Shown here: positions 1 to 7,142 of the stretch, in pieces | How positions within the stretch are numbered: position 1 is the stretch's first letter | How the letters are laid out: every line of letters starts with the position of its first letter | Source of the DNA: Actinobacteria bacterium UBA3120 | Lineage (GTDB): Bacteria > Actinomycetota > Actinomycetes > S36-B12 | Assembly (NCBI GenBank): GCA_002365735.1 | Contig: DEZY01000028.1 | Coordinates: 29,444-39,092, forward strand | DNA: 9,649 bases | Direction of reading: 5' to 3' | Notes under the pieces: generated by a model | Database searches by the model: none | What the model was told of the DNA's origin: nothing | The model's input: only the letters and a program-made list of their open reading frames with translations | Program-made: the position numbers and the translations under genes

Positions 1-992
1 CCGCGGCACCCGCGGAGTCAACCCAAACGGGTTACGTGACTCCGTTGGTTCGCCGCATGGCATCTGATGCGGGAGTGGACCTCACCACCGTTACGGGGAC
101 CGGCGCTGGTGGCCGGATCACCAAAACAGATGTAGTAGCAGCTTCGGCAGGCACAACCGCAGCGCCGACTGCAGCGGCTCCGCCAGCGCCCACACCTCCA
201 TCAGCGCCCACTCCTCCCCCCGCTACCGCACAAAAGCCCAACGCACCGGCCACGCTGGCAAGTGGCCCACTTGCCGGAACCACCGAACCCCTCAGTCGCT
301 TGCGCAAGGTAATCGCCCAGCGCATGGTGGAGTCGCTACAGGTATCGGCTCAACTCACCACGGTCGTTGAAGTTGACGTGACCCGCATTGCTGCCGTTCG
401 AAAGCGAGTGAAGACTTCATTTGAACAACGTGAGGGCGTAAAGCTTTCCTTCATGCCGTTCTTTGTAAAGGCCTCTGTTGAAGCGTTGAAGCAATACCCA
501 CAAATCAACGCATCCATCGACATAGCTGCCGGCACGGTCACGTATTACGCGGACGAAAACATCGGCATTGCCGTGGATACCGAACGGGGACTGCTCGTTC
601 CTGTTATCCACCAAGCCGGGGACCTCAACGTTGCCGGGATCGCCCGTCAAATTGCCGATTTGGCCGAGCGAACTCGCACCGGTAAAGTCTCCCCAGATGA
701 CCTTTCGGGTGGAACATTTACCGTTACCAACACCGGCAGTCGCGGGGCATTGTTTGACACCCCAATAGTTAATCTGCCGCAAGTAGCCATTCTGGGCACC
801 GGAGCAGTTGTCAAGCGTCCTGTTGCGGTCACCGATGACAACGGACAAGACGTAATTGCTATTCGCTCAATGGTCTACCTGGCTTTGAGCTACGACCACC
901 GGCTGGTCGACGGTGCCGATGCTGCCCGTTTCCTTTCAACTATGAAGGCTCGGTTGGAAGAGGCTACATTTGATGCTGAGCTCGGCCTGTAG
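1..992 (+). CDS. sucB: Dihydrolipoamide acyltransferase (E2), 3' part, 5' end outside the window
   Basis: This is the E2 core of a 2-oxoacid dehydrogenase complex, which moves an acyl group from lipoyl-lysine to CoA in the cytoplasm. The frame is open from base 3, so the gene is cut by the window edge and its lipoyl domain(s) lie upstream; the GTG at 36 is not the true start. About 329 residues are visible. First comes a peripheral-subunit (E3) binding domain, YVTPLVRRMASDAG to GGRITKTDVV (nt 33-137). An Ala/Pro-rich flexible linker follows (about nt 150-260), then the catalytic domain. The catalytic motif YDHRLVDG has its histidine at nt 897-899. The motifs FTVTNTGSRGALFDTP and ILGTGAVVKRP resemble, from memory, the actinobacterial DlaT/SucB that serves pyruvate and 2-oxoglutarate complexes. 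Substrate specificity cannot be settled from the fragment. The stop lies 2 nt before the next gene, and lipB and lipA are further down the same transcript. Confidence 0.95.
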   Translation, partial: AAPAESTQTGYVTPLVRRMASDAGVDLTTVTGTGAGGRITKTDVVAASAGTTAAPTAAAPPAPTPPSAPTPPPATAQKPNAPATLASGPLAGTTEPLSRLRKVIAQRMVESLQVSAQLTTVVEVDVTRIAAVRKRVKTSFEQREGVKLSFMPFFVKASVEALKQYPQINASIDIAAGTVTYYADENIGIAVDTERGLLVPVIHQAGDLNVAGIARQIADLAERTRTGKVSPDDLSGGTFTVTNTGSRGALFDTPIVNLPQVAILGTGAVVKRPVAVTDDNGQDVIAIRSMVYLALSYDHRLVDGADAARFLSTMKARLEEATFDAELGL

Positions 993-994
993 CC

Positions 995-1891
995 ATGCGC
1001 ATCGCAATTACGGGAGCTAGCGGTCTCATCGGGTCTGAGTTGGTTCCGCATCTGCGTGCTTCTCAACATGAGGTGATTCGGCTCGTTCGACGGGATCCAA
1101 ATGCAGCAGACGAAGTGCGCTGGGGCCCAGACACAGGATTCGTCGGTGATCTCGGTGACATTGACGCTGTTATCCATCTCGCCGGCGCCGGAGTAGGCGA
1201 TCACCGCTGGAGTGACTCCTACAAAAAAGAAATCTTGGACAGTCGAGTCAACGGCACCGAGACGATTTCCCGCGCAATTGCCCAGATGGAACACAAACCG
1301 CACACGCTGATCAGCGCTTCGGCTATTGGTTTTTACGGAGATACCGGAACCACGGCAGTAACAGAAACTGATCCAGCCGGTCACGGCTTCCTATCCGACG
1401 TAGTGGTCGCTTGGGAGGACGCCACCTACGCCGCCGGCGATGCTGGGATCCGGGTAGTGCACCTTCGAACCGGCCTAGTTGTTTCAGCACGAGGCGGTGC
1501 CTGGGAGCGCATGTTCCCCCTGTTTAAAGCAGGTGTTGGCGGCAAACTGGGGAACGGCAAGCAGTACTGGTCGTGGATTTCCATGCGAGATGAACTACGG
1601 GCGATCGAGTTTGCGCTCAATAACGCTGAGATCAGCGGTCCGGTGAACCTCACTGGACCCCAGCCAGAAACAAATGCCGAAATTACCCGGGTGATGGGCG
1701 CAGTCTTGGGCCGGCCAACACTCCTGCCTGCACCCGCCATTGCCCTGAAGATTTATTTAGGTGAATTCTCTACTGAAGTTCTCGGCAGTTCCCGCGTATT
1801 GCCCGCAAGACTTGAACAACATAACTTTGATTTCCAAGACAAAAATATTGAGTCAGCGATTCGCGCGGCACTTGCAGAACCGGGCGCCTGA
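995..1891 (+). CDS. TIGR01777-family NAD(P)-binding epimerase-like protein with C-terminal DUF1731
   Basis: A 298-residue extended short-chain dehydrogenase-like protein of the YfcH/TIGR01777 family, cytoplasmic, with no established substrate. The nucleotide-binding loop GASGLIG is at residues 7-13. The motif SASAIGFYGD (about 106-115) holds the family's active-site region. WEDA and VVHLRTGLVVS follow. The C-terminal quarter (from about 235) is DUF1731-like, with LGRPTLLPAPA, VLGSSRVLPARLEQHNFDF and a terminal AIRAAL. The length is usual for the family. The ATG start is 2 nt after the E2 stop and has only a weak Shine-Dalgarno, suggesting translational coupling. M. tuberculosis has a homologue, Rv2216, in the same place between dlaT and lipB, which supports orthology. 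A role connected with lipoylated complexes is inferred from context only. Family assignment is secure; the reaction is unknown. Confidence 0.9.
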   Translation: MRIAITGASGLIGSELVPHLRASQHEVIRLVRRDPNAADEVRWGPDTGFVGDLGDIDAVIHLAGAGVGDHRWSDSYKKEILDSRVNGTETISRAIAQMEHKPHTLISASAIGFYGDTGTTAVTETDPAGHGFLSDVVVAWEDATYAAGDAGIRVVHLRTGLVVSARGGAWERMFPLFKAGVGGKLGNGKQYWSWISMRDELRAIEFALNNAEISGPVNLTGPQPETNAEITRVMGAVLGRPTLLPAPAIALKIYLGEFSTEVLGSSRVLPARLEQHNFDFQDKNIESAIRAALAEPGA

Positions 1892-1897
1892 TTCGCA

Positions 1898-3139
1898 GTG
1901 ACCACTCCACCGGTAGTCGTTATTGGAGGCGGGCTTGCGGGCCTGTCGGCCGCGAGGCAACTCTGCATCCATGGCGTCGAAGTATTGGTTCTTGAAGCAA
2001 GTGAGTGTGTCGGTGGTCGGGTTCGCACCGACATTGTTGACGGGGTCCACATGGATCACGGATTTCAGCTATACAACACGGCCTACCCTGAAGGCCAACG
2101 AGTTTTGGACTACGAAGCACTCGACCTTCACGCATTTAGTGCTGGAGTGATTTCAGCCTCCGAGAACGGGCGAATCAAACTCGGTGATCCCCGCGAACTC
2201 CTGGGTTGGTTACCTAGCTCGATCAGATCGGGATCTCTGGGCTCAAAAGCCGCTTTCTTGCGCTACGCATTAGCCCAGTCGAGTAAATCACCAGCCACGA
2301 TTGCCCTCGAAGTGGACACTAATTCACACACAGCCCTGGAGCGCGCCGGAGTGAGGGGTGACTTTTATTCCCAGGTGGTCCAGCCATTCTTCTCAGGTGT
2401 CTTTCTTGAACAAGAACTTTCCACGTCCAGTCGCTTCATGAACTTAGTGCTACGCACATTCGTTAAAGGGAAGCCTTCTCTTCCAGCGCGTGGAATGCAA
2501 GCAATCCCAGAACAGATTTTTCACGCGCTGCCAGAAGGAACGGTTCGATTTAATTCCGCGGTCACTTCCATCTCACCGAACTCGGTGCATGTGGGTGGTG
2601 AAGTAATCAATGCGAAGGCCGTGATTGTTGCAACTGATTCGACTTCGTCTGGGCAACTGAGTGGGGTAAGCGTCCCGGCCTGGAACTCGGTGACGACGTG
2701 GTATCACCTCGCACCCTTGGGCACCCTCAACGAAAACAAGCCGGTTATCGTGGTTAACGCGAGCGCGGCAGGTCCAGTCACAAATAGTGTCGTGTTGACC
2801 AATGCGGTTCCCAGCTACGCACCCGGCATGCAATTGATTTCCACTTCAGCAATCGGGGTTCATGAACGTGGCCTCGATCTTGTGGGCCAACTGAGCACAA
2901 TGCACGACACGGACGCCTCCTCGTGGGAACTAGTTGGCCATTACCCGATTCAGCACGCACTTCCCGCCATGGCTCCCCCACACGACTTTCACCCGCCCGC
3001 CGTGTCCAATGGGGTATATCTCGCGGGGGATTACCTCTCCAGTTCCAGTATCCAAGGGGCAATGGTCAGCGGTCGACGCGCGGCTGACACCCTTCTCTGG
3101 GAGAGCATCGGTAAAGGGGTTTCAAATGCTGGAAATTGA
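1898..3139 (+). CDS. FAD-dependent oxidoreductase, amine oxidase / phytoene desaturase-like
   Basis: A 413-residue flavoprotein. The N-terminus has a Rossmann dinucleotide-binding motif, [14 protein letters not shown] (GGGLAG at residues 10-15), with the ribose-binding acidic residue E33 and the GGRVRT motif at 39-44. The second FAD-contact motif is near the C-terminus: VYLAGD (373-378) followed by [15 protein letters not shown]. The middle has [13 protein letters not shown], common in bacterial proteins annotated as NAD(P)/FAD-dependent oxidoreductase or amine oxidase near protoporphyrinogen oxidase and carotenoid desaturases. There is no signal peptide or clear membrane segment. The start is GTG, 6 nt after the previous stop, and no strong ribosome-binding site is visible. 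The 3' end overlaps lipB by 14 nt. It is absent from this position in the M. tuberculosis block. The substrate cannot be told, and no carotenoid or heme genes are nearby. Confidence 0.85.
   Translation: MTTPPVVVIGGGLAGLSAARQLCIHGVEVLVLEASECVGGRVRTDIVDGVHMDHGFQLYNTAYPEGQRVLDYEALDLHAFSAGVISASENGRIKLGDPRELLGWLPSSIRSGSLGSKAAFLRYALAQSSKSPATIALEVDTNSHTALERAGVRGDFYSQVVQPFFSGVFLEQELSTSSRFMNLVLRTFVKGKPSLPARGMQAIPEQIFHALPEGTVRFNSAVTSISPNSVHVGGEVINAKAVIVATDSTSSGQLSGVSVPAWNSVTTWYHLAPLGTLNENKPVIVVNASAAGPVTNSVVLTNAVPSYAPGMQLISTSAIGVHERGLDLVGQLSTMHDTDASSWELVGHYPIQHALPAMAPPHDFHPPAVSNGVYLAGDYLSSSSIQGAMVSGRRAADTLLWESIGKGVSNAGN
3113..3119 (+). promoter_or_regulatory. Ribosome-binding site that fixes the lipB start
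   Basis: AAAGGGG lies 6 nt upstream of the ATG at 3126, inside the end of the FAD-oxidoreductase gene. It supports 3126 as the lipB start over the in-frame upstream ATG at 2934, which would add 64 residues unlike any LipB. Confidence 0.7.
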
Positions 3140-3761
3140 ACTGCTCGGTACCGAGATTGACTACCAGCAGGCTTGGGACTACCAAAAAAAGGTTCACGCC
3201 GAAGTCGCGTCAGGTGCCCGAGAAGACACAATCCTGCTTCTGGAGCACTCTTCCGTGTATACCGCGGGCAAACGCACAGAAATACATGAGCGACCAACAT
3301 CAGATGTGCCGGTGGTCGATGTCGATCGCGGCGGGAAAATCACTTGGCATGGCCCCGGTCAAATTGTCGGGTACCCAATTCTTCGACTCGGTGATCCCAT
3401 GGACGTTGTCGCCCACGTGCGCCGGATTGAGGAAATGTTGATGCTCGTGTGTAGTGAATTTGGAGTAGTTACCGAACAGGTTGAAGGACGCAGTGGAGTG
3501 TGGGTCACTCACCCACTACCTGCGCGCAAGATTGCCGCAATTGGGATTCGAGTTTCCCAAGGCGTCACCCTCCACGGGTTCGCCCTCAACTGCAATAACT
3601 CACTCGATGCCTACCACTGCATCGTTCCTTGTGGAATTACCGATGCCACCGTCACCACGCTCAGTGAAGAATCGCGTCATGACGTCACACCTAGTACGGT
3701 GCTACCCATCTTGCAGGCTCATCTTCGCGAACTCAGCCCCATTGGAGGAAATGCCCCATGA
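3126..3761 (+). CDS. lipB: Lipoyl(octanoyl) transferase LipB
   Basis: LipB transfers octanoyl from octanoyl-ACP to the lipoyl-domain lysine of E2 proteins and GcvH, the first step of endogenous lipoate synthesis. From the ATG at 3126 the protein has 211 residues, usual for the family. The family motif [12 protein letters not shown] is at 68-79. The catalytic pair of the cysteine/lysine acyltransferase fold is present: K135 in [10 protein letters not shown] and C169 in [16 protein letters not shown] (149-157) is also typical. The reading frame stays open back to 2934, but the first 64 residues of that longer frame are the FAD gene read out of frame and the Shine-Dalgarno supports 3126. The gene overlaps its upstream neighbour by 14 nt and lipA by 4 nt (ATGA). 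Its target, the E2 protein, is made from the same operon. Confidence 0.97.
   Translation: MLEIELLGTEIDYQQAWDYQKKVHAEVASGAREDTILLLEHSSVYTAGKRTEIHERPTSDVPVVDVDRGGKITWHGPGQIVGYPILRLGDPMDVVAHVRRIEEMLMLVCSEFGVVTEQVEGRSGVWVTHPLPARKIAAIGIRVSQGVTLHGFALNCNNSLDAYHCIVPCGITDATVTTLSEESRHDVTPSTVLPILQAHLRELSPIGGNAP
3744..3749 (+). promoter_or_regulatory. Strong ribosome-binding site for lipA
   Basis: GGAGGA sits 8 nt before the lipA ATG at 3758, within the last codons of lipB. It is the best Shine-Dalgarno in the plus-strand operon and confirms the 4-nt lipB/lipA overlap. Confidence 0.75.
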
Positions 3762-4714
3762 CAACCGATGCTGCATTTACCGGAACCACCTCTGAAGGTC
3801 GCAAGCTACTTCGGATTGAAGCCCGCAATGCTGAGGTTGCCATCGAAAAAAAGCCATCGTGGATTCGTACCACCATGAAGACTGGACCTGAATACACCAA
3901 GATTCGCAATCTTGTGGCGAGCGAAGGTCTGCACACCGTGTGCCAAGAAGCCGGTTGCCCCAATATCTACGAATGCTGGGAAGACCGGGAAGCTACTTTC
4001 CTGATTGGCGGCGAGCAGTGCACTAGACGTTGTGACTTCTGTCAAATCCACACCGGTAAGCCTGAACCCTTAGACGTTGATGAACCCCGCCGGGTCGCTG
4101 AGTCGGTCCAAAAAATGGGCCTCCGTTACGCGACTGTCACCGGAGTTGCCCGTGACGACCTCCCTGACGAAGGCGCTTGGCTCTACGCGGAAACGGTTGC
4201 TCAAATCAAGCTCCTCAACCCCGATACCGGTGTAGAAGTACTCATCCCTGATTTTTCAGGGAACCCTGAACTCCTCGCTGTTGTTTTCGCAACCCGCCCC
4301 GAAGTTTTGGCTCACAACGTCGAAACTGTGCCACGAATCTTCAAACGAATCCGACCAGCGTTTCGTTATGACCGGAGCCTGGACGTAATTACTCAGGCGC
4401 GCGATGCCGGCCTGGTCACCAAAAGTAACTTAATTCTTGGCATGGGTGAAGAAGCAGCCGAGATTGATCAGGCACTCGTTGATCTCCACGATGCTGGGTG
4501 CGACTTGATCACAATCACCCAGTACCTGCGCCCCTCAAAACTGCACCATCCGGTGACCCGTTGGGCTCCCCCTGAGGAATTTGTGCAATGGGAGCAGCGC
4601 GCCTACGAAATCGGTTTCGCGGGTGTCATGAGTGGCCCGCTGGTGCGTTCAAGTTACCGAGCCGGCCGGCTGTACGGCCAGGCGATGCAAAAGCGCGGAG
4701 CTGTTAATTCATGA
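3758..4714 (+). CDS. lipA: Lipoyl synthase LipA (radical SAM)
   Basis: LipA is a radical S-adenosylmethionine enzyme that inserts two sulfurs at C6 and C8 of protein-bound octanoyl groups, using its auxiliary [4Fe-4S] cluster as sulfur source. The 318-residue protein has both clusters. The auxiliary site is C62-x4-C67-x5-C73 (in [12 protein letters not shown]), and the radical SAM site is C88-x3-C92-x2-C95 (in CTRRCDFC). The C-terminal RSSY (297-300) supplies the serine ligand of the auxiliary cluster. [14 protein letters not shown] and [12 protein letters not shown] are typical of the family. Length is normal and no key residue is missing. It overlaps lipB by 4 nt upstream and the MOSC gene by 4 nt downstream, so the three are probably co-translated. 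Confidence 0.98.
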   Translation: MTTDAAFTGTTSEGRKLLRIEARNAEVAIEKKPSWIRTTMKTGPEYTKIRNLVASEGLHTVCQEAGCPNIYECWEDREATFLIGGEQCTRRCDFCQIHTGKPEPLDVDEPRRVAESVQKMGLRYATVTGVARDDLPDEGAWLYAETVAQIKLLNPDTGVEVLIPDFSGNPELLAVVFATRPEVLAHNVETVPRIFKRIRPAFRYDRSLDVITQARDAGLVTKSNLILGMGEEAAEIDQALVDLHDAGCDLITITQYLRPSKLHHPVTRWAPPEEFVQWEQRAYEIGFAGVMSGPLVRSSYRAGRLYGQAMQKRGAVNS

Positions 4715-5241
4715 GTGCCTCGGTCACTTCCCTGCACGTGTGGTTCGCCGATTCACAGGTCCCCACCCGCGTTGACCACGTCACCTTGGATTTTGCCGGC
4801 ATCGCGGGAGATCGACATTACGGCCGCACCATGTTTGCCGCTGCCCGGGAGGCCCACGCATTCGCACGTGGGACCGAAATCAACAACTACCGCCAAATCT
4901 CAATTGTTGACGCGGCCCAACTAGCTAAAATCGCAGCCAACCTAGGAATCGATGAACTTGAGCCCGGAACGATCGCGGACAATATCTGCACAGATGGTCT
5001 CCCCGATTTAACCGCTTTGCCGGCCATGACCCGGCTGGTCTTTCCCAGCGGAGCCAGCATCATGACCGGCGGGGCCAATGCACCGTGCACGATCTCTGGA
5101 GAAATGGTGAACGCGAAATACGACACTCCCGCGCATCGTTTCCCTAAAGCTGCCATCGATCTTCGTGGGGTGACCGGATGGGTCGAGTGCCCGGGAGTGA
5201 TCAGCACGGGTGACCCGATCACGGTGGTTACCCTTCACTAA
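4711..5241 (+). CDS. Stand-alone MOSC-domain protein
   Basis: A 176-residue protein that is essentially one MOSC domain (molybdenum cofactor sulfurase C-terminal fold). MOSC domains bind or transfer sulfur or bind Moco; the role of small stand-alone members is mostly unknown. Diagnostic segments are GIAGDRHYG (30-38), RQISIVD (61-67), GTIADNI (86-92), NAPCTISG (123-130) with C126 as the conserved cysteine, and [19 protein letters not shown] (152-170). There is no PLP-dependent sulfurase domain, beta-barrel N-domain or 2Fe-2S domain, so it is neither full MOCOS nor YcbX. It also lacks the helical C-terminal extension of YiiM. The ATG overlaps the lipA stop as ATGA, with GGAG at 4697-4700 as a plausible ribosome-binding site. 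Coupling to lipA suggests a sulfur-related task, but that is inference. Confidence 0.88.
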   Translation: MSASVTSLHVWFADSQVPTRVDHVTLDFAGIAGDRHYGRTMFAAAREAHAFARGTEINNYRQISIVDAAQLAKIAANLGIDELEPGTIADNICTDGLPDLTALPAMTRLVFPSGASIMTGGANAPCTISGEMVNAKYDTPAHRFPKAAIDLRGVTGWVECPGVISTGDPITVVTLH

Positions 5242-5260
5242 GCCTTAATTCGCATTGCCA

Positions 5261-5272
5261 TAGGGTGAACCC
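5261..5272 (+). promoter_or_regulatory. Probable leaderless promoter -10 element for the DUF4191 gene
   Basis: TAGGGT at 5261-5266 fits the actinobacterial TAnnnT -10 pattern. It is followed by 6 nt (GAACCC) and then the GTG start at 5273, which places the expected transcription start on the first base of the codon. No good -35 is seen. The alternative reading is a weak Shine-Dalgarno (AGGGTGA, 5262-5268, only 4 nt from the GTG), so the two explanations compete. Confidence 0.45.
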
Positions 5273-5950
5273 GTGGCTAAAGGCAAATTTCTTCAAGGAC
5301 TCTCATCACTGGCTCAAAACTGGAAAATGACCCAAAAGGCATATCCATTCCTGTGGGCCGAGTCACTGGGTTTCTTCGTACTCGGATTCCTCGTAGTTGC
5401 GGCCCCCGTGTGGCTGCTGCTCAACCCCCCCACCGCATTCCTTGTCGGCATACCGGTCGGTCTTCTGGCCAGCACCTACTGGTTTAGCCGCCGCGCGATG
5501 TCGGCGGCCTACTCCTCAATTGAAGGTCAACCGGGGGCGGCTGCGGCCGTTGTGCAGAGTATCCGCGGCAATAAATGGCCAATGACTCCCGCCGTTGCAA
5601 TCAATAAGAGCCAAGACATGGTCTCTCGGATCGTGGCACGCCCTGGAGTCATCCTAATCTCAGAAGGCCCAGCATCCCGGGTCACCGCCTTGCTCACCAA
5701 CGAGCGCAAAAAGACTGCGCGGTGGGTGCCAGATATCCCGATCTACGAAATCCAAGTCGGGGTTGAAGCAGATCAGGTGACACTGAGAAAACTACAAAAG
5801 ACGTTAACAAAGCTACCCCGCAATTTACGCGGAGGCGAAGTAACCGAAGTCCGTCGTCGCCTTGATGCTCTGGGAAACGCGGCAAACACGCTCCCTATCC
5901 CCAAAGGGCCCATGCCTACCAGCGCCCGTTCCATGAAACGTCCTCGCTAA
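5273..5950 (+). CDS. DUF4191 membrane protein (Rv2219-like)
   Basis: A 225-residue actinobacterial membrane protein of unknown function. Two hydrophobic segments at about 30-50 and 54-70 probably form a hairpin in the membrane. They are followed by the family signature SIEGQPGAAAAVVQSIRGNKW (split here at about residues 82-102) and then AVAINKSQDMVSRIVARPG. The soluble C-terminal part has LLTNERKKTARW, LRKLQKTLTKLPR, EVTEVRRRLDAL and a basic PKGPMPTSARSMKRPR tail. The start is GTG at 5273. It is the conserved neighbour between lipA and glnA in actinobacteria (Rv2219 in M. tuberculosis), here separated from lipA by the MOSC gene and 31 nt. It faces the RDD gene tail to tail across 32 nt. Family assignment is firm; the function is unknown. 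Confidence 0.88.
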   Translation: MAKGKFLQGLSSLAQNWKMTQKAYPFLWAESLGFFVLGFLVVAAPVWLLLNPPTAFLVGIPVGLLASTYWFSRRAMSAAYSSIEGQPGAAAAVVQSIRGNKWPMTPAVAINKSQDMVSRIVARPGVILISEGPASRVTALLTNERKKTARWVPDIPIYEIQVGVEADQVTLRKLQKTLTKLPRNLRGGEVTEVRRRLDALGNAANTLPIPKGPMPTSARSMKRPR

Positions 5951-5982
5951 ACGTGCACGCGAGAAACCCAGGCGAGCTGCTG

Positions 5983-6381
5983 TCATCCCTTTAACACCCG
6001 AATTGCGCGCGATCGAACAATTCGGTCGTGTAAGCCACGTCCGTCCGAATCCATAACCAGTGCTGGGATTACCAAAATAATCAGCAGTGTGCGCAGCATG
6101 ATTCGCCACAGTGAGAGCCTCCCACCATCAATATTGATCACACGCAGACCAAGAATCCGCTGCCCGAACGAAGCCCCCATCAGGAACGTGAAAATCACAA
6201 TCTCCGCGTAGAAGATCACCACCGTTGCCAACATTGATTCCGGTGATCCGTAAACGAACTGCGCAAATGCGAGGACGGCGATACCAAGGCTGGCAAACCA
6301 GTCAATGCAGAGTGCCACAAGGCGACGACCCACACTTGCATAACCGTTTTCACCAAACATTAAGTCAGGTTGCGAGCTCAC
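5983..6381 (-). CDS. RDD-family membrane protein
   Basis: A 132-residue small integral membrane protein of the RDD family, whose function is largely unknown. Three hydrophobic stretches are visible at about 21-43, 50-70 and 93-110. The family motifs are R19/R20 and D27 in GRRLVALCIDWF, FGQRILGLRVI (72-82) before the last segment, and DSDGRGLHDRIVRSRAIR (111-128) after it. The start is GTG at 6381, overlapping the permease stop as GTGA, with no clear Shine-Dalgarno of its own, so translational coupling is likely. A later in-frame ATG at 6360 is a less likely start. RDD genes are usual neighbours of glnA and DUF4191 in actinobacteria. Here the gene has become the last cistron of an ABC transporter operon. 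Confidence 0.88.
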   Translation of the reverse strand: MSSQPDLMFGENGYASVGRRLVALCIDWFASLGIAVLAFAQFVYGSPESMLATVVIFYAEIVIFTFLMGASFGQRILGLRVINIDGGRLSLWRIMLRTLLIILVIPALVMDSDGRGLHDRIVRSRAIRVLKG

Positions 6382-7142
6382 GTAATATCACGCTTGGTCG
6401 TGAAGAAGGCCGCGGCTACTGCGAAAATTGCCGCGTAACCGATCAATACGAGCGCTCCTACGGGAACGCTGAGTAGATCCGCATCAATTGCCTCAGGGTT
6501 TCCATTTGTCTGCAGGATCGCATTCAATGCTCCTCCCGGCAGCCAATTACCGAACGTGGCGAAAAATACGGAAAGCAACGCTTCAACAATCAAGACCCAG
6601 ACGAGGGAAATAATGATCGCGGCGACCTGGCTGGTGATCAAGGACCCGATGGCCACACCCAAGATTCCGTACAGCACCAGGCCGAGCACGGTCCCCCCGA
6701 GAATCTCAAATGCTCCGCTCCATTCAAATGGCGCAGATTCTTGAGTGGTGAGTAGCAGCATCGCCGTAATCGACACAATCAGCCAGAGCAGGATCGCAAT
6801 AAAAAATGCCAAAATCGCGAAAGTAGCCATCTTGGCGACGATCACTTTCCAACGAACAGGTGCCACCAAGAAAGTGGAGGTGATCGTCTGGTTACGGTAC
6901 TCCCCCGACATTGCCACTATGCCCAGAATCAACAGGAAAATGCTGGCACTTCCGGCCGAGGCAGTAATCGTTTTGATGTATTGGGGGTTCATGAGTTGGT
7001 TTGCCTCTTCGAGGCCAGGGGGAGTCACGAAAATCAATAGAAAGACCTGAAGTAGGGCAAATGCCACTGCCGAAATAATCAAAATAAACAGCAACTTGGT
7101 GGAGAAGACTTTACGGAACTCGGACCGGATCAAGGAAATCAT
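6378..7142 (-). CDS. ABC-2 type transporter permease
   Basis: A 254-residue membrane subunit of an ABC-2 type exporter, with six predicted transmembrane segments at about 17-39, 63-79, 105-131, 145-168, 172-197 and 225-247. The N-terminal IRSEFRKVFSTK and the loop GEYRNQTITSTFLVAPVRWK (80-99) are typical of the actinobacterial permeases that pair with BcrA/CcmA-like ATPases, as is the C-terminal KRDIT. The ATG at 7142 overlaps the ATPase stop (ATGA), and GAGGGA (minus strand, 7151-7156) is its ribosome-binding site 8 nt away. It works with the upstream ATPase. The substrate cannot be inferred: no lantibiotic, two-component or biosynthetic genes are present to suggest immunity or drug export. 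Confidence 0.9.
   Translation of the reverse strand: MISLIRSEFRKVFSTKLLFILIISAVAFALLQVFLLIFVTPPGLEEANQLMNPQYIKTITASAGSASIFLLILGIVAMSGEYRNQTITSTFLVAPVRWKVIVAKMATFAILAFFIAILLWLIVSITAMLLLTTQESAPFEWSGAFEILGGTVLGLVLYGILGVAIGSLITSQVAAIIISLVWVLIVEALLSVFFATFGNWLPGGALNAILQTNGNPEAIDADLLSVPVGALVLIGYAAIFAVAAAFFTTKRDIT

Noticed and set aside
417..848. Minus-strand open frame of 143 codons inside the E2 gene
   Set aside because: It is antisense to a clearly conserved catalytic domain, and its translation shows no recognisable motif; treated as a shadow frame.
890..1384. Minus-strand open frame of 164 codons across the E2/TIGR01777 junction
   Set aside because: It runs antisense to two well-supported genes, has no ribosome-binding site and no domain signal.
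2934..3125. N-terminal extension of lipB from an in-frame ATG at 2934
   Set aside because: The extension is the end of the FAD gene read in another frame, has no LipB similarity, and the Shine-Dalgarno AAAGGGG points to 3126.
4711..5241. YiiM/YcbX-type molybdo-enzyme component
   Set aside because: The protein is only 176 residues, with no 2Fe-2S ferredoxin domain, no beta-barrel N-domain and no helical extension; only the MOSC domain can be claimed.
5943..5963. Inverted repeat CTCGC/GCGAG as a bidirectional terminator between DUF4191 and RDD
   Set aside because: The stem is only 5 bp with an 11-nt loop, starts inside the coding region, and no U-run follows on either strand.
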